In this document: piece after piece, positions 37,341 to 49,790 of the stretch | Layout of the letters: each line of letters opens with the position of its first letter | Numbering within the stretch: position 1 is the first letter of the stretch | Assembly (NCBI GenBank): GCA_016165875.1 | Contig: JABBOT010000014.1 | Coordinates: 7,917,255 to 7,981,254 of the forward strand | DNA: 64,000 nucleotides | Reading direction: 5' to 3' | Source of the DNA: Acanthopleura granulata | Lineage: Eukaryota > Mollusca > Polyplacophora > Chitonida > Chitonidae | Notes under the pieces: model-generated | What the model saw: only the letters and a program-made list of their open reading frames with translations | What the model was told of the DNA's origin: nothing | Database searches by the model: none | Program-made: the position numbers and the translations under genes

Positions 37341-40337
37341 TCGACTGACAATGGTGTGGTCCATGCCCCAAGGGAGCTGCTTGAGTATTAATGTTTCACA
37401 ATGTAGCTCTGGTGGCCAAAAGGGTAAACCACTCACACGGAAAGGGTACGGAAGGCGACTCTTCCTTACAATTATAACAGTGTGCATATGTGTGCTCCAA
37501 TAACTTGTTCATTTTTACACATCATTCACGCAGAAAATCTGTCAAAATTCTCATCCGTAAAATTGCACTGCAAATGCCAATTGTTGCTTACAACAATTAC
37601 AATTCTGCAGCCTGGTGACTGTGATAATTAGCTAGGCAGTATTTTGTTTGGAAAAAGAAGGCTCTGTATCTTCCCATAGGTTTGTGGATATATTGTGAGG
37701 GGAACCTCCCTAATTGCAAACTAACAAGGTAAAACATGGACTGTGGCAAGGGGGTGCATTACAAGGGTAGGTCCAGAGGTGCATGGTGCAGATGAGTTTT
37801 CAGGCTTCATTCACTGCCCCAGATAAGTACTTTTTTTTTGTGGCAGTACAGTACTTCTCCAAATTTTAGCAGATGACCACTGACTTAATTATCAGAGGAG
37901 TACCGGCTAATCGGAGAAAAGCAGTTGTCATAAACGAACCATGCACATTTATTTAAGCAAATTAATAAATTAAACTAATGTAAGACACTGCTCTAAACAC
38001 AGAACTAGTTTTTAATTATTTCTTAAAGGTCAAAATGTTTACATGATTCAGCAATCTGTTCAAATCACTGTTCATTTCTTGGCTGATTCCTAAGTCACAT
38101 CTGACTAAAGCCAAAATTTAAAACAATGTCAAAAAAGTTTTTTTTTTTTTTCTGAAAGTAGAAAATTTGACACATTTTTCTCACAGCAACACTGATGAGG
38201 TGGGCAAATTTTAATTTCTAGGGCCTAAATGTAAGCTCTAAAATTCTATTTCAAATTACAACTTCAGTAAGAAATGGCTTTGTGGAATTGGACACTGCAC
38301 TGCCTGACTGCCATCAAATAAGACTCAGTGAACTGTTTTCGAAATGATACTGGACACTCAAAAAGAAATAAAAAGTAGTCACACAAACGTTTAAAACCAG
38401 TTATCTGACCACGTGGGCGAATCATCGCTGTCAAGTCCATTGTGAGTAACAAGCGATAGATGACTCTTCAGCCACTATCATCACGAAATGACATACTCCA
38501 GCAAGGACACTTTTAGAAACCAATGCATATCTTATTTTCATTGGAGTATTCGGTACACCAGTTTACTATCTTGCATGCATATTGGGTATTTTCACAGGTG
38601 TAAATTACATCGGTACGTCCCTTATCTGGAGCACTGCATATGTGCTACATTGATGGAAGCCAATCAGCACCAAATTACAACATAATATCACCGAAATAAA
38701 CTGCAACACCAATTTAAACATGAACCATACGAACACATAATTAAATTTTTATTGAGATCAGATCAGGGAGTATTATGTCCATTTGAAAACGTCGCTGGTC
38801 CAGGAGGGGATTTTCACACGTACATCAAACAGACTGTGCATGCCTTGACTGCCTACACAGTATATTGTAAACACTAATCACAGAGTTATACAGGTCATCA
38901 ATCAAGTTATAAGATGGAGTGTCGATAGTTATATCACAAACCAACACATTGATCAAGCACAAGATCAATTAACATAAGTCAGTATTGGCTGTAACATACT
39001 TCTTTATTCAGGCACAAAGACATTGGCAGTCACAGTGGATTTGCCTTATTCTTCACTTTCACTGATGTATCATCCATACATAACATGTGTTCTGATGTAT
39101 TAGGCTTGGTATTGAGTGTGGTGGGAGATGACAACTTCCAGAAACCCAACTCCCCATACTAAATCACGGTATTTTATCTACAGATAATATCCAAGCATCC
39201 ATTTATTTACCACTAAAACACTGTTATTCACTAAAGGATGTATTATTATATAGTTAGATGTTTACCGTTTGCGATGTTGTGTGTCATCTGCAAATACTGG
39301 GTAGGCTCCCCTATTTATACTCCAAAGGCCTATGGTCATGTGACTAAAGTTAACCAATCCTGACAAAGCTTTACCTATGGGCCAGATTTAGTGAACTAAT
39401 TTCCTACACAAAAATGCAGGAAATTGCAACTATAGAACTATATATAAAAAGAGCTTTTGTGCTTATGTGAGAGCATTTTTCTTGAAGTTTAAAAAGTACC
39501 AAATATTTACACTGATCAAGGAAAACTGACAGAAAGCCCTCAAAGGAATGAAGAGTTTGGGGTATGGTTATCCCCACTTCCACATCACGCAGTGTCAAGG
39601 GCAGATCATAGTAAAAATTATTTCGACCCACATGACCAAAACAATTTTGTGTACTTAGAAATGTATTCTGAGGAGCATTATTCCCAAACTAATAAAATCC
39701 CATAACAGCACCTCATATTTACCTTGGGAAAGAAACATACAGTTGAGCGTCCCGCTACTGCTGACTCCAAGCACTACGCTAGGAGCGTAGGGAAATATAA
39801 CGCAAAAATAGCCCGCAGAACATTCCTTGCACACATCAAAAATTGCTCTGAAAAATTATACTTAGTAATTCAACTGGAACATTGTACAATACAGAACATC
39901 CTAACACAACTAGTAACCTGATAAATGAGCTGAGTTCAGAACCGTATATTAACATACACTCGCTCGTTGTAAACAAACAAATCCCCCACTGGCTTTAAGC
40001 TTTACGTATACAGGATATACAAGATATCAAGTCCTATAGAAGAGGTAACATGTCACTTTAGTCCTCGGCAAGCTTTAGAATATTGCCCTTCAATGCACTG
40101 TGGAATAAAGTAAGCAAAGACAAGCTGAATAGTTTGTCACAGTCCCTCACGTGAAATGTACTGGTACAACGAGTACATTCGTAGATTTGTAATGTGAATT
40201 ACAGATGTTACAGCTACAAAAATATCACACTGTTATTACACATAGTATTATTTCTTACAATATGTTTTTAGTTAACTGCCACACAATAGATCTGGGCCTA
40301 AATCTTCCTCTATCAACTTTTCATACCTTTCCCATAA
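37341..40337. other. Long unique AT-rich stretch
   Basis: A T13 run at about 38139-38151. A possible tRNA-like word on minus (GAGTGGTTTACCCTTTTGGC, complement of 37412-37431) hints at a SINE head, but no body or tail follows. No gene supported. Confidence 0.4.
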
Positions 40338-40600
40338 ATTTATTTATTTATTTGGTTTTTTACGCTGTACTCAAGAATATTTCACTTCTAGGATGCCGGC
40401 AAGCATTAAGATGGGGAGAAACCAGGCAGAGCCTGAGGGAATCTGAAGACCAACTGTAGATTGCTGTCAGACCTTCCCACACATGACTGGAGAGGAAGCC
40501 AGCATGAGCTGGGCTTGAACTTACAGCAACCACATTGGGTTGAGGTGCCTGAGTCATTATGTCACTCTAGTGCAATTAACCCGCTAGGCCACGGAGGTCT
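40338..40600 (-). mobile_element. Full-length SINE (family A)
   Basis: On plus the order is inverted: (TTTA)n tail at 40339-40352, TACTCAAGAATATTTCACTT at about 40368-40387, the body, CAGCATGAGCTGGGCTTGAA (B-box side) at about 40500-40519, and the head complement CTAGGCCACGGAGGTC at 40584-40599. No clean TSD was seen. The overlapping 84- and 65-codon frames are element shadows. Confidence 0.9.
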
Positions 40601-40964
40601 ATTTCACATCAATAATGTCACCTATAATAACGTCGCCTTGGATTAAAATGGTATCACCAAACGTCATTTACGAAAGCTTTATGTAGGCCCTGTAGTTGAT
40701 GTAGCCTGGTGTAGCCAGGTATAAAAAGTTTTCAATACGGTCACATGTTGACCAAGATAGGTACGGGTAAGAATGTTAATTCCCCACAAGTCAAGTACAT
40801 GCGGACATTTGGCATGAGCCTTATATGTCAAGAGTTGCTTACTGCATATGCAGGGAGTGATGCTTTTACTACAGTGAGCCACTGATCGCTCATTCACAAA
40901 TTTACTTGTCATGCATCACCTACTACAAGTAAACATATATGTACACGATTACCCTAAATGACCT
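40601..40964. other. Spacer between two SINEs
   Basis: Short antisense frame at 40679-40912 without recognisable content. Nothing supported. Confidence 0.4.
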
Positions 40965-40975
40965 AAAATTTCATC

Positions 40976-41175
40976 TGTATGGCCGCTGTGAGTTGAAGCC
41001 CAGCTCATGCTGAATTCCTCTCTGGTCGTACATGGGAAGGTCTGACATAACCTGTGAACGGTCATGGGTTTCCACCAGGTTCTGCCCAGTTTCCTCCCAC
41101 CATATAATCCTGGTCAATGTCATATAAGTGAAATATTGTTGAGTGTGGCATAAAACACTACTCAAACAAATAAAT
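40976..41175 (+). mobile_element. 5'-truncated SINE (family A) with 11-bp target-site duplication
   Basis: The tRNA head is missing. The copy begins at GGCCGCTGTGAGTTGAAGCC near the B box and continues through the normal body to ATAAGTGAAATATTGTTGAG and the CAAATAAATAAA tail. A perfect direct repeat AAAATTTCATC lies at 40965-40975 and 41176-41186. The TSD at the truncation point shows that it inserted already truncated, as expected for LINE-driven reverse transcription that stopped early. Confidence 0.9.
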
Positions 41176-41186
41176 AAAATTTCATC

Positions 41187-41559
41187 GGTGATAAAGTTGC
41201 TCACTTTTATGGATTCTGATAGTTCTGTTAATTGTAAACAGGTGTTTTGAGGTTTGTTTAGAAGGTAGAATGACACACTATGGGAAAGATGTTTGTTGCA
41301 GCTGCGAAAGTAATATTTTGTGACGTTTGTTTGGTTCTATATGTAATGCCCTTCTTGACACTTTTCTGTCATCGCAGGAGATCTGTATAAAAAAAAATAC
41401 ATGTAGTTTTACAGGAGCGTTTTTGGCAATGATTTGTAACCAATCACCTCTGACGTAACACCCAGAACTGACACTCGCTCGCTCCGAACCCTCGACCCCT
41501 GCTCTTCCCCCCTGCCTGCCTCCACTCCCCTCCACCAAGCACATATGTGGTATCTACGG
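41187..41559. other. Unassigned DNA with a C/T-rich tract
   Basis: C-rich pyrimidine tract at about 41475-41535, which gives the Gly/Arg-rich minus-strand frame of 88 codons. No gene. Confidence 0.4.
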
Positions 41560-41720
41560 CACGACATTGGGTAAGAGCCATTGATTCCTGAGTAATCTCA
41601 AAATTCGGACATACCCAAGACAATGGCAGCCCCCCCTGGGGCTAAAACCAAGTCGATTTTGTCTCGCTTCTTCAGCATTCCCTCACTATTTCCCTCTCCT
41701 CTCCCAATTGATTTGTAACA
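41560..41720. promoter_or_regulatory. Candidate conserved non-coding block
   Basis: Complex sequence with AGCCATTGATTCCTGAGTAA, CAAGACAATGG (SOX-like) and AAGTCGATTTTGTCTCG. Regulatory role inferred from composition only. Confidence 0.2.
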
Positions 41721-42950
41721 CCTCTTTTAATACCAGAGGTGCCGAAACAACAAATCACTCTACACAGCTGCATCCATGAGGTAAAGATTCTATTAAATCT
41801 CCCAGAATATCCAGACAGTGTAACATTTATCCAACATAAGGGGGATCTCACAATGCAATTTTATCTTCAGAAATTCACTTGTTAATTGCCTTTATTTCTT
41901 AGATCTGCTCTGACATCACCATCAATTATGATGTAAAGCTATAATCCTTAATTCTTTCATTCATTCATCTACGAAAATAATGTTGTTTATGCCCTAAGAT
42001 TATCGAATACCCCGTCATACCCCAGAAACAATATTTTCACTTTCATTCCTTTAATGAACTAACCTACTAAAATTACATACTTATAAGCAAAAAGATTATA
42101 ATATCAACTTTACCAGTTATAAATTCTGACTGAGTCAAGCATCACATACTAAATGTCAGGTGTAAATAACATTCCAGGTCAATGATCACATGATCCTCTT
42201 TCCAAAACAACAAACCACAAAAGTGGTACAAACGGGAAATACGCACCACTAAATTTAGCTGAGGGTCAAACGTATGAGCAAAGATCAAAAGACATTCCTG
42301 TTAACTTGAAGAACTCTCCTGCCTTGTCTTTTACTTTCATCTCTTCCACCCTGAGGAGACCAATGCGTTACCACAGGTCTACCTTCACTTCAGCTGGAGT
42401 GCCAACTGGGTGAAGTGGCTGGGTAGATCAGAGTCACTCCAGGCATTTTCCAAGGTCGGGAAAGGCTGACATGCATGCCTCTCAGGTTTTCAACAATCGG
42501 AGGAAATTCAGACGAGCTAATAAAGTGACCGGAGGTCAATTAAATAAGGAAATGCTGGTGTTACTCGCCTCTCCCCTGATTCCTGCCCACTCCCCATAGC
42601 CAGGAAACAGACAAAGCCTTAGTAGTCAATACTAATGCTGTCTTTCAGTGGCTTCTACAAACTGACCAATTTGCACCTTTTGGTAACCACAGATACTCAT
42701 CAGCATCATTGAGTAAGACTGGCTTTCACTGGCTCAAGAAGTCCAATCATCCAAGGGCTCAAAATGACCAGCATTTTTCAGCTAGAGCGAAAGACTAAAT
42801 GCCATGGTCGAACCATTCCCTATAACACAGAAAATTGAGAGAGGTACCATTACAAGCTCTTAGTCGAAAAACTTACTGAAATATAGGTTTGTACTATCAT
42901 CTTTTAAGACTAAGGTAATTAAGATCCTCAAAACCAACATTATTGATCTG
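41721..42950. other. Unassigned DNA
   Basis: AT-rich to about 42290, then a GC-richer part to 42560 with nuclear-receptor-like AGGTCA words (GGAGGTCAATTAAATAAGG at about 42531). No gene supported. Confidence 0.4.
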
Positions 42951-43265
42951 ATTTTCGTTTAATGCCATACTCAAGAATGTTTCATACACACGATTGCGGT
43001 CAACAACATTATAGGTTGAAGATACTGCATGGAGTGTCCAGGATAAAACACCAACGCTGGGCAAGTTACTGGCAATCTTTCCCATGTGTGATATAAAATA
43101 TGTACACCAAATTGGCGCAAGACATATGGTCTTTAACAAATATTGCAAATGACCCAGCATTCTTGTATTCCATATCCAAGGCTGCATTTGAACCCACACT
43201 TTGTGGTCCCTTTGAGCGAACGAGAGAGAAGCAACTTTACCGCTGTGCCGCTGTCTACTCGCTTC
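42951..43265 (-). mobile_element. SINE, family B, near full length but diverged
   Basis: On plus it has the tail remnant (TGCCATACTCAAGAATGTTT at about 42963-42982), a body with GGGCAAGTTACTGGCAATCT, then TTCCCATGTG. At the right end, GCATTTGAACCCACACTTTG is the complement of a B-box-like word, followed by the head (GCAACTTTACCGCTGTGCCG). The tail is of the same type as family A, but body and head differ. Confidence 0.65.
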
Positions 43266-43599
43266 AGACCAATGTTATAAACTGCATATTTACTCAGCAG
43301 ACTCTATTTCTGGCTTGATCCCTCCAGATTTCAATTTTCCATCACCAGTAAGAAGAAACACTGTCAAAAATACAGGCCTTAATTAAAAGATGTAAACCGA
43401 CTGAGGGGCTTATTCCACACACGTTTTCCATGAGGTTTCATTTCACGACAGATGCTTTGAGCGAAAATCTTACACTGAGCTACATGTAACCATCATCTTA
43501 TTTCTCAGAGACATGACCCCCCAAAAAATTGTGCTAACATTCAGAAAATGTTACAAGTAACGTCTTGAAAACTGGTAATCAATCCATAAAAAAAAGAGA
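43266..43599. other. Unassigned DNA
   Basis: Nothing recognised. Confidence 0.4.
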
Positions 43600-43815
43600 G
43601 GCGCTATTCTGTGACGGAAATGTAGCTGGTGCTACTGCGGATGTGAATGGGAGGCATACCAAACAGCGCGCCAAAAAAGTGCCCGGTATATGAAGTGTAT
43701 TAACACAGAGAATGATTACATCACCGCAATCCGCTTTCCTGTGACACAATCTCAGAGGTTTAATGGCAGAAGGAGAGATGATAGAAGCCTAATCAACCTG
43801 GCAGGAGATTTAGTC
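43600..43815. promoter_or_regulatory. Candidate conserved non-coding block
   Basis: CpG-containing complex block with CAGCGCGCCAAAAAAGTG, GATTACATCACCGCAATCCG and TCAATCAATGAC. A minus-strand 152-codon frame begins to its right inside a repeat and does not explain it. Possible regulatory element. Confidence 0.22.
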
Positions 43816-43994
43816 AATCAATGACACACAAGAAAAAACAAAACAAGAGAAAAAATACACAGTAAGGTCTCTCTTGTGTTGTGTGAATTCTGGGAAGGAT
43901 TTAATTTGTCTACGAAATGAATTTCTGCTCTCTCAAACTGGTTAACAGGACAAAATAATGCAGGGCTATGTTCAGCCTCTATTACACTGGGTCG

Positions 43995-44345
43995 AGACTT
44001 GTAAAGAAAGTAAGAATTTAGATGGGTAAAAATAAGTCTCTGATGAGACAGCAGTTCTGCTTGTTGGAAAAAAATTATCATGGAGTCAGGTACAAAATTA
44101 TGTATGTATAAAGGATAATAAAAACTGAAAATCAAAGGTACAAAACAAGTATCTTGATTCACTTGTACCAAGTTTTGTTGAAAATGAACAAAACCTGTAA
44201 CAGTAACTAGCAGCATTTTGAAAGAAATTTTAACACATGCTGGATGACCAGACAAACACCCCCGATAACCCATCACCGAAATGGGAAAAATGATTCTACA
44301 ATTTACCCTGTATGTATCTTAATGTAGTATACACTTGATCTAAGT
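43995..44345 (-). mobile_element. Dispersed repeat D, copy 1
   Basis: Aligns by eye with 55285-55550: GTATCTTGATTCACTTGTAC, CAAGTTTTGTTGAAA and TAGCAGCATTTTGAAAGAA occur in both in the same order. The minus-strand frame of 152 codons (43818-44276) overlaps it. Its partner at 55136-55531 shares stretches such as PLYIHNFVPDS versus PLYVHNFVIDS. This may mean a coding past or simply shared repeat ancestry. The right end (CATCACCGAAATGGGAAAAA) matches units at 56320-56400. Confidence 0.65.
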
Positions 44346-44726
44346 CTCACTGAAACTGGACTAAAACTGCAAGAGAAACAGACCTCCACCCCATCTCTCC
44401 ACCCCCACCCCACCCCCAACCTGTGACGTATAAGGGCATTTCTCTACAATCTAATGGTTCAGCATACAGGTACAATGATGGCAATTAAGTGAAGCTTAAC
44501 TCATGTTTCACTTTATTTTCTGCCTTCGTTCCATTTTAGAGTGTACTTCAGAACATACACACAGTTTAACATCACAATAAATATGATGGCTATGTATACC
44601 GGCTGATAATTAAAATTTAATTTTTACATAATTAACTTTTCCATTAACTAAGAGTAAAAAATGTCAACTACATGTATACACAAAAACAAAACAAGTAAAC
44701 AACAGACACAACAATATATGTGTAAG
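44346..44726. other. Unassigned DNA
   Basis: A C-rich tract at about 44384-44420 (CACCCCATC, CCACCCCCACCCC). No gene. Confidence 0.4.
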
Positions 44727-44994
44727 ATTTATTTATTTATTTGATTGGTGTTTTACGCCGTACTCAAGAATATTTCACTTCTACGACGCCAGCCAGCATT
44801 ATGGTGGGAGGAAACCAGCAGAGCCCGGGTGAAACTCACGACCATCCGCAGACTGCTGGCAGACCTCCCCACACATGGCCAGAGAGGAAAGCCAGCATGA
44901 GCTGGACTTGAACTCACAGCGACCTCATTGGTGGGAGGCTTCTAGGTCATCGCACTGCGCTAGTGCGCTAACTGACTGAGTAATGGAAACCCCT
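44727..44994 (-). mobile_element. Full-length SINE (family A)
   Basis: On plus: (TTTA)n from 44727, TTGATTGGTGTTTTACGCCG at 44741-44760, ACTCAAGAATATTTCACTTC, the body with AGACTGCTGGCAGACCTCCC, GAGCTGGACTTGAACTCACA (B-box side), and the head complement TAGTGCGCTAACTGACTGAG at 44961-44980. Flanks share only TAAGA (44723-44727 and 44996-45000), a possible decayed TSD. Confidence 0.92.
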
Positions 44995-45480
44995 ATAAGA
45001 ATTTCAGAATACATACAATGCCACCACAATACTGACAATAGAAAATACACCATTAGTGTAAAATGACAGGTGAATTTCAGGCAGTGAGTTTAGAAACTGT
45101 AGGCAAAATGTATGTGAAATTTGATTCCTTCAAACAACCAGAACATTTTTGTAGTTTATGATCTCCTTCAACATATTGCAAATAACAAAGAAGATCATGT
45201 TTCCTACCACAGAATACTGAAAACCACAAGGTCAAAGGGGAGGAGGACAGGCAGTGGTTCAAAACCAGCACATGATAAATGTTGTAGGTCAAAAAAAAAA
45301 GGAAAAACTCGTCGAAGGAAACAAGCTCTTTGTTGACTCCAGTTTAAAGATTTGTTGAAGAATAAACAGAAACTTATACACATGACAAAATATTTTGATT
45401 CTCGATCATCAGCTAATTTAAATTTGAATGAATTCATGAATAGACAATTCTGCAGTATAAAGGATCAATGGACTGCCCTC
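44995..45480. other. Unassigned DNA
   Basis: Three overlapping frames of 71-77 codons on both strands surround an A11 run at 45290; no recognisable protein. Nothing supported. Confidence 0.4.
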
Positions 45481-45672
45481 TTATGACATGAAGACAGAGC
45501 TACAGGGTGGGTTGAGGGTTGGATGTTCAAATCCCAGTAGGATCAGGCTGGTTATGATAAGAGGAAACAAAGTCTTCGCAAAACATACCGATGGGGGTAC
45601 AATGACCCTTACGACTGAAATGTCACCACAGCAAACATGAAAATGGCCGTTTAAGCCCACAGCAGAAGGTAC
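45481..45672 (+). mobile_element. Probable tRNA-derived SINE of a fourth type (family E)
   Basis: GGATGTTCAAATCCCAGTAG at 45521-45540 holds a B-box-like GTTCAAATCC preceded by a plausible head. Downstream come ACAATGACCCTTACGACTGA and a 3' motif AAATGGCCGTTTAAGCCCAC that recalls the ATGGCGTTAAACCC ends of invertebrate SINEs. Only one copy is in the window, so family status is inferred. Confidence 0.45.
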
Positions 45673-46100
45673 CTGCCCCATTATGCACTTATCAGACGAA
45701 CTCAGAAAACCTAGGTGGGCTTTAGTTGGACCCCAAGGGTTTGTCCAATTTAGAAAGTGTCGATCACATCCTGTCCCGTGGGAAGGGTTTTACAGTGGAG
45801 TAATGGATGCTAATTGGGCCACAGCCAGACATTAGGGAGGCCATAGAACTCCTGGCACTACGAAGAGGCCCTAAAAGTGGACTGTAAAAGTTTGGAGCTC
45901 CTTGAGAAACTGGTGTTTTGTGAAGCACACTGCTCAATTAGCTCCCTTTCCCTCCAGCCACGCAGGGAGCAACAGAGCGGCTTCCTGACGTAAACGGAAG
46001 ACCCATGAATTACAGCGCAGTTAAACAGCACTAACTCGCCAACTCGCTGTCGATGCTTCAGCTCGTCTTGTTTCTGAGACAGCTGACATGAATTTCCACT
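45673..46100. promoter_or_regulatory. Candidate conserved non-coding block
   Basis: GC-richer, low-repeat stretch with GATGCTAATTGGGCC (POU/homeodomain-like), GCTCAATTAGCTCCC and CCTGACGTAAACGG. No open frame of note. Regulatory role inferred from words and composition. Confidence 0.25.
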
Positions 46101-46901
46101 GCAGATGGAAGTTTATAAGTGCTTCTAGAAGTCACCTGGATGAACAATACTCACCAGGAAGCTCCACTAACCAAAACAGTCTGATTAAAACTCTAATGGC
46201 CTGATCAGAAACTTAAGAGTCCCCCCAACAATCAATATGATTTTGTCTGCTGATCTGCAAACATGGTGTACACAAGAACTAATTAAAGAGAAAAATTAAA
46301 AACCATTACAACCAAAAACTTTACCAAACACAGAAATCCTACTCAGTAATCGTCACTATAAAGATCAAAACACCCATAAATACAGGTCTGTCTTCTTGAC
46401 TTACTTTGGGTTTATAGCAATAGTTTTCACATATCAAACACAAATCTCCAATGGTACGCGTACATGTATTTATCTTCTTCAAGTGGAGAAATCACTTTCC
46501 ATTCAATGCTGAATTACAAATATTCGTGGTGCTGCCTCACTGCAATGCCATGCTGAAGACACTGGAGGCATGATGCAGCAAACAGTCACAGCTAGCATAG
46601 TCATGGACATCCTGCAGCCAAACCTTTATTACCTTTTGACTTGAACACCCCACGCCATGAAGCACCACAGAAGCATCAAAATGTACCTCATCCTGAAGGA
46701 CAACACTTCCATGTTAACACTACTTCATCCCTTTTGTAAGCCAGAAAACTGTCATGATGGTATTTCCTCTGCTCACCTCAGAACTATCAGAGCCACACAA
46801 AATGTGCAACTTGCCCATTAGAGAAAGTTTAAGCCCTTTATCTGACGTTATTAAAATAGCCTATCAACTACCTTTTAATTATTCTACATCGTACAACGCG
46901 A
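46101..46901. other. Unassigned DNA
   Basis: A partial hairpin lies around 46510-46558 (TGCTGCC paired with GGCATGATGCAGCA), too imperfect for an RNA gene call. Nothing else recognised. Confidence 0.4.
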
Positions 46902-47250
46902 GTTTTCCTCCGAGTGTTCCGTTATGGTGTCTAAGACGACAAGGTATTAAATTTTCCTCCGAGTGTTCCCTGCTATGGTGTCTAGACGACAATGTATTCA
47001 GTTTTCCTCCCAGTGTTCCCTGCTATGGTGTCTAGACGACAATGTATTAAATTTTCCCCGAGTGTTCCCTGCTATGTTGTCTACACGACAATGTATTCAG
47101 TTTTCCTCCCAGTGTTCCCTGCTATGGTGTCTAAGACGACAATGTATTCAGTTTTCCTCCGAGTGTTCTCTGCTATGGTGTCTACACGACAATGTCTCAA
47201 ATTTTCCTCCAAGCGTTCCCTGTTATGGTGTCTACATGACGATGTATTAA
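46902..47250. repeat. 50-bp minisatellite, seven units
   Basis: Units contain TTTTCCTCCGAGTGTTCCCT, GCTATGGTGTCTAGACGACA and ATGTATTCA. Starts fall at 46902, 46951, 47001, 47051, 47100, 47151 and 47201. Three frames of 91-95 codons cross it in different phases, a product of the repeat. Confidence 0.95.
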
Positions 47251-48524
47251 GATCAAATTTAAGTTAAGAGTACATGCTTAAAAGATTAGGCCAAACGCTG
47301 TTCACTGAAAGACACTTAGAAAAAAAGCTTCATCCCAATGAGAGCAGGGCTACATGATACTGGAATGAACCCTTGCTAGTTTGGCCAAAGAAGACGCGAC
47401 AAAAAGTTCTCCACACAAAAGTGGCACAATAAGAATATGCTCATTATAATACGCTGGCAGAGTAACAACCAATCAGGCAAGGCACCCCCAAAACGTCTCG
47501 TATCAATCCTAGTGTACTATAAATAGTAACAAAACTGGATCGACTTGTATCGACGAGCTGAACCAACTGAGCCTAAATATTCTGACAGTTTTGGCCATAT
47601 GGGTGTACTGAGGACACGCTGACTCTAGTGAGGTTTAAATAATGTCACCCGCAACTCATTCTGACTTTGATTTATCCTAAAAGATTTTCATTTATCAGTA
47701 AACATGGGAAAAGCATCACACGCTTGAAAAACCATGTGTAGGAATTAGTGCATGTTTACACTGCCTATTGTTTATGATTGCAATAACACAGCGGGATGAC
47801 GCGTGAGGTGAAACTTTATACCTATATAGTTTATATTCCATGTATAGCATCCTGCTTCTTTAAACGAGCAAATCTCCTCCGACGAATACAACTCCAGGAA
47901 TATTCCAAAGTACGTGTGCATATTTACATGCTATAGGTTACATGTTGGAACACACATTATTTCTGAAGGGTAAGACTAGTAACAAGTCTGTTCTCACCTT
48001 TCATTTTCAAATCATACAGCAGCGTGTTTCTCAAACAGCAATATGCTAAATAACTATTACACACAGCCCATAAATTATCTTAGAGACAGATCCATTCAAC
48101 AGTTTATCTTAGATCCAAACTAATAAGCTTGCATATGTATTAATGACACCAGACTAGCAAAGTAAGCACCAGTGACAACAGCAGGCCATGGAAGTGTACT
48201 ATTGGTACCTAAGGCAACAAATAAACAGTAATAAAAGAAAATATTTTACTTACTGTTATGAATGAAAAGATTAGACTTTTAGATTTTATTCAGACTCTTA
48301 ATGGGCTGTTTGTTGCAAAAGTCATTAGGGCTGGAATGTGACAGATGTCATAAAGCTACAATACACCTGAATATTTATCACACAACAACATTCTGACCAC
48401 TCATAAAAGTATTCTCTCATTTCACTTAAAGTAATAAACAATTGCAAATGCTGACATGTTTACCTTCACGTAAATTTGAGCAGTACATGTATTGAATCAA
48501 AAGGGTGTGCACATATATATATGT
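47251..48524. other. Unassigned AT-rich DNA
   Basis: A palindromic TACTATAAATAGTA lies at 47515-47528. No gene or repeat supported. Confidence 0.45.
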
Positions 48525-48810
48525 ATGCCACAAGTGGGAAAGTTTGTCCGTAACTTGCCAAAGGCCCATTGTTCACCTTTGGCACTCTGGTTTTCTCTAC
48601 CCATAAAACTGACTGCCATCATGTGAGTGAAAAATTCTTGCATATGGCCTTAATAAGCAGACAAATAAAAACATAAACAGTATAAAGCCATGGTTATACA
48701 GTAAGAGTTTACTATTTATATTTATAAATTTCACAACATTTACCTTTCATGTCACTCTTCATATACTCTCATTCATTATATGAATATATAATTTATTTCA
48801 CGTGAAAGAT
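48525..48810 (+). mobile_element. SINE family B 3' part, first copy of an old tandem duplication
   Basis: GTGGGAAAGTTTGTCCGTAA, CTTGCCAAAGGCCC, GCACTCTGGTTTTCTCTACC and ATGTGAGTGAAAAATTCTTG give the plus-strand body and tail of family B without the head. The following AT-rich stretch (ACTATTTATATTTATAAATT to TCATTATATGAATATATA) is repeated after the second copy, so SINE tail and flank were duplicated together. Confidence 0.65.
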
Positions 48811-48814
48811 AATT

Positions 48815-49060
48815 TATTTCCGTAACGCTGATCACCACGGTGTGAGTGAAAACATTCTTGAACTTGGTCTTAATGAACAGTGAAATATAGATATATACAT
48901 AAATATAATATATAGGACATAACCATATAAATACAGTAATTGTTCACTATTTACATGTATAAAGAGCATTTAAAATGCATGTTTCTCTTAATTATAAGAA
49001 ATATACTGACCTGTATTCATTAATATGAATATATAGTTATATTCTATGAAGGATAGTGTT
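48815..49060 (+). repeat. Second copy of the tandem duplication carrying a SINE tail
   Basis: GGTGTGAGTGAAAACATTCT at about 48840-48859 matches the SINE tail of the first copy at an offset of about 219 bp. CACTATTTACATGTATAAA and TTCATTAATATGAATATATA match at offsets of about 235 and 244 bp. Growing offsets show small insertions since duplication. Confidence 0.55.
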
Positions 49061-49790
49061 CACATATGCATCAGTTTAGTTATTGTATGTTGCAGACACT
49101 ATAATAGTAATAATAAAACCATTTCCAGCTCTGCGAGGCAAATGTATTGTCTTGAGTATTATATCTGGTGCTAGGGATCAGTCAACCACATGTCACTTAC
49201 GTAAGACAGAACCACAGATTTGCTAATGAGAACTTGTCTATCCTGTCACCATATATGGTTTAATGTCTTTTTACCACACTTCACTAGGGGTGCCTAAAAT
49301 TTTGGAAAACAGCTTTATTCAAATTTTTCACAGCATCACTTCAAAGTACACATTCTGAAAAGTACCACAAGTACATGTATATCAGGACGTGTAATTAATG
49401 TGTACTCCTACTTGATTGTACCCATATAGTATTGTATATGTCTGCAAGTGATGCATATATATTTAAAAGCTATTAAGTATGTTTGATATCTGATACTGAA
49501 ACTATAATCCTTCACATCAAAGTTCTTAGCTGGCATGATTCTTCAAACTCGATTTGCTCCAGTTCAGGTGTTTGGTGTTCCACTGTCAGGTTCACGCCTC
49601 TGTTGTAATGTTTTCTTAATTGCTGGACTGATTTCTCATAACCTGCAGTAGTCAGTGGAAGTCAACATCACTGTTACCCACACATGCGGTCGTACACCGC
49701 ACCAACGTCCAGCTTCTGTACACCACATGAGAGAAAAGATTTCATAATTTCATCATGATATTTACAATAAATAACGCTCAGAGAGACCCT
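49061..49790. other. Unassigned AT-rich DNA
   Basis: Nothing recognised. Confidence 0.4.

Noticed and set aside
37400..37470. tRNA-like word on the minus strand as a tRNA gene or SINE
   Set aside because: No cloverleaf, no B box at proper distance and no SINE body.
46510..46560. Possible miRNA-type hairpin (TGCTGCC...GCAGCA)
   Set aside because: Pairing is interrupted and short; no known miRNA sequence.
46754..47267. Three overlapping 91-95-codon frames
   Set aside because: Produced by the 50-bp minisatellite in different phases.
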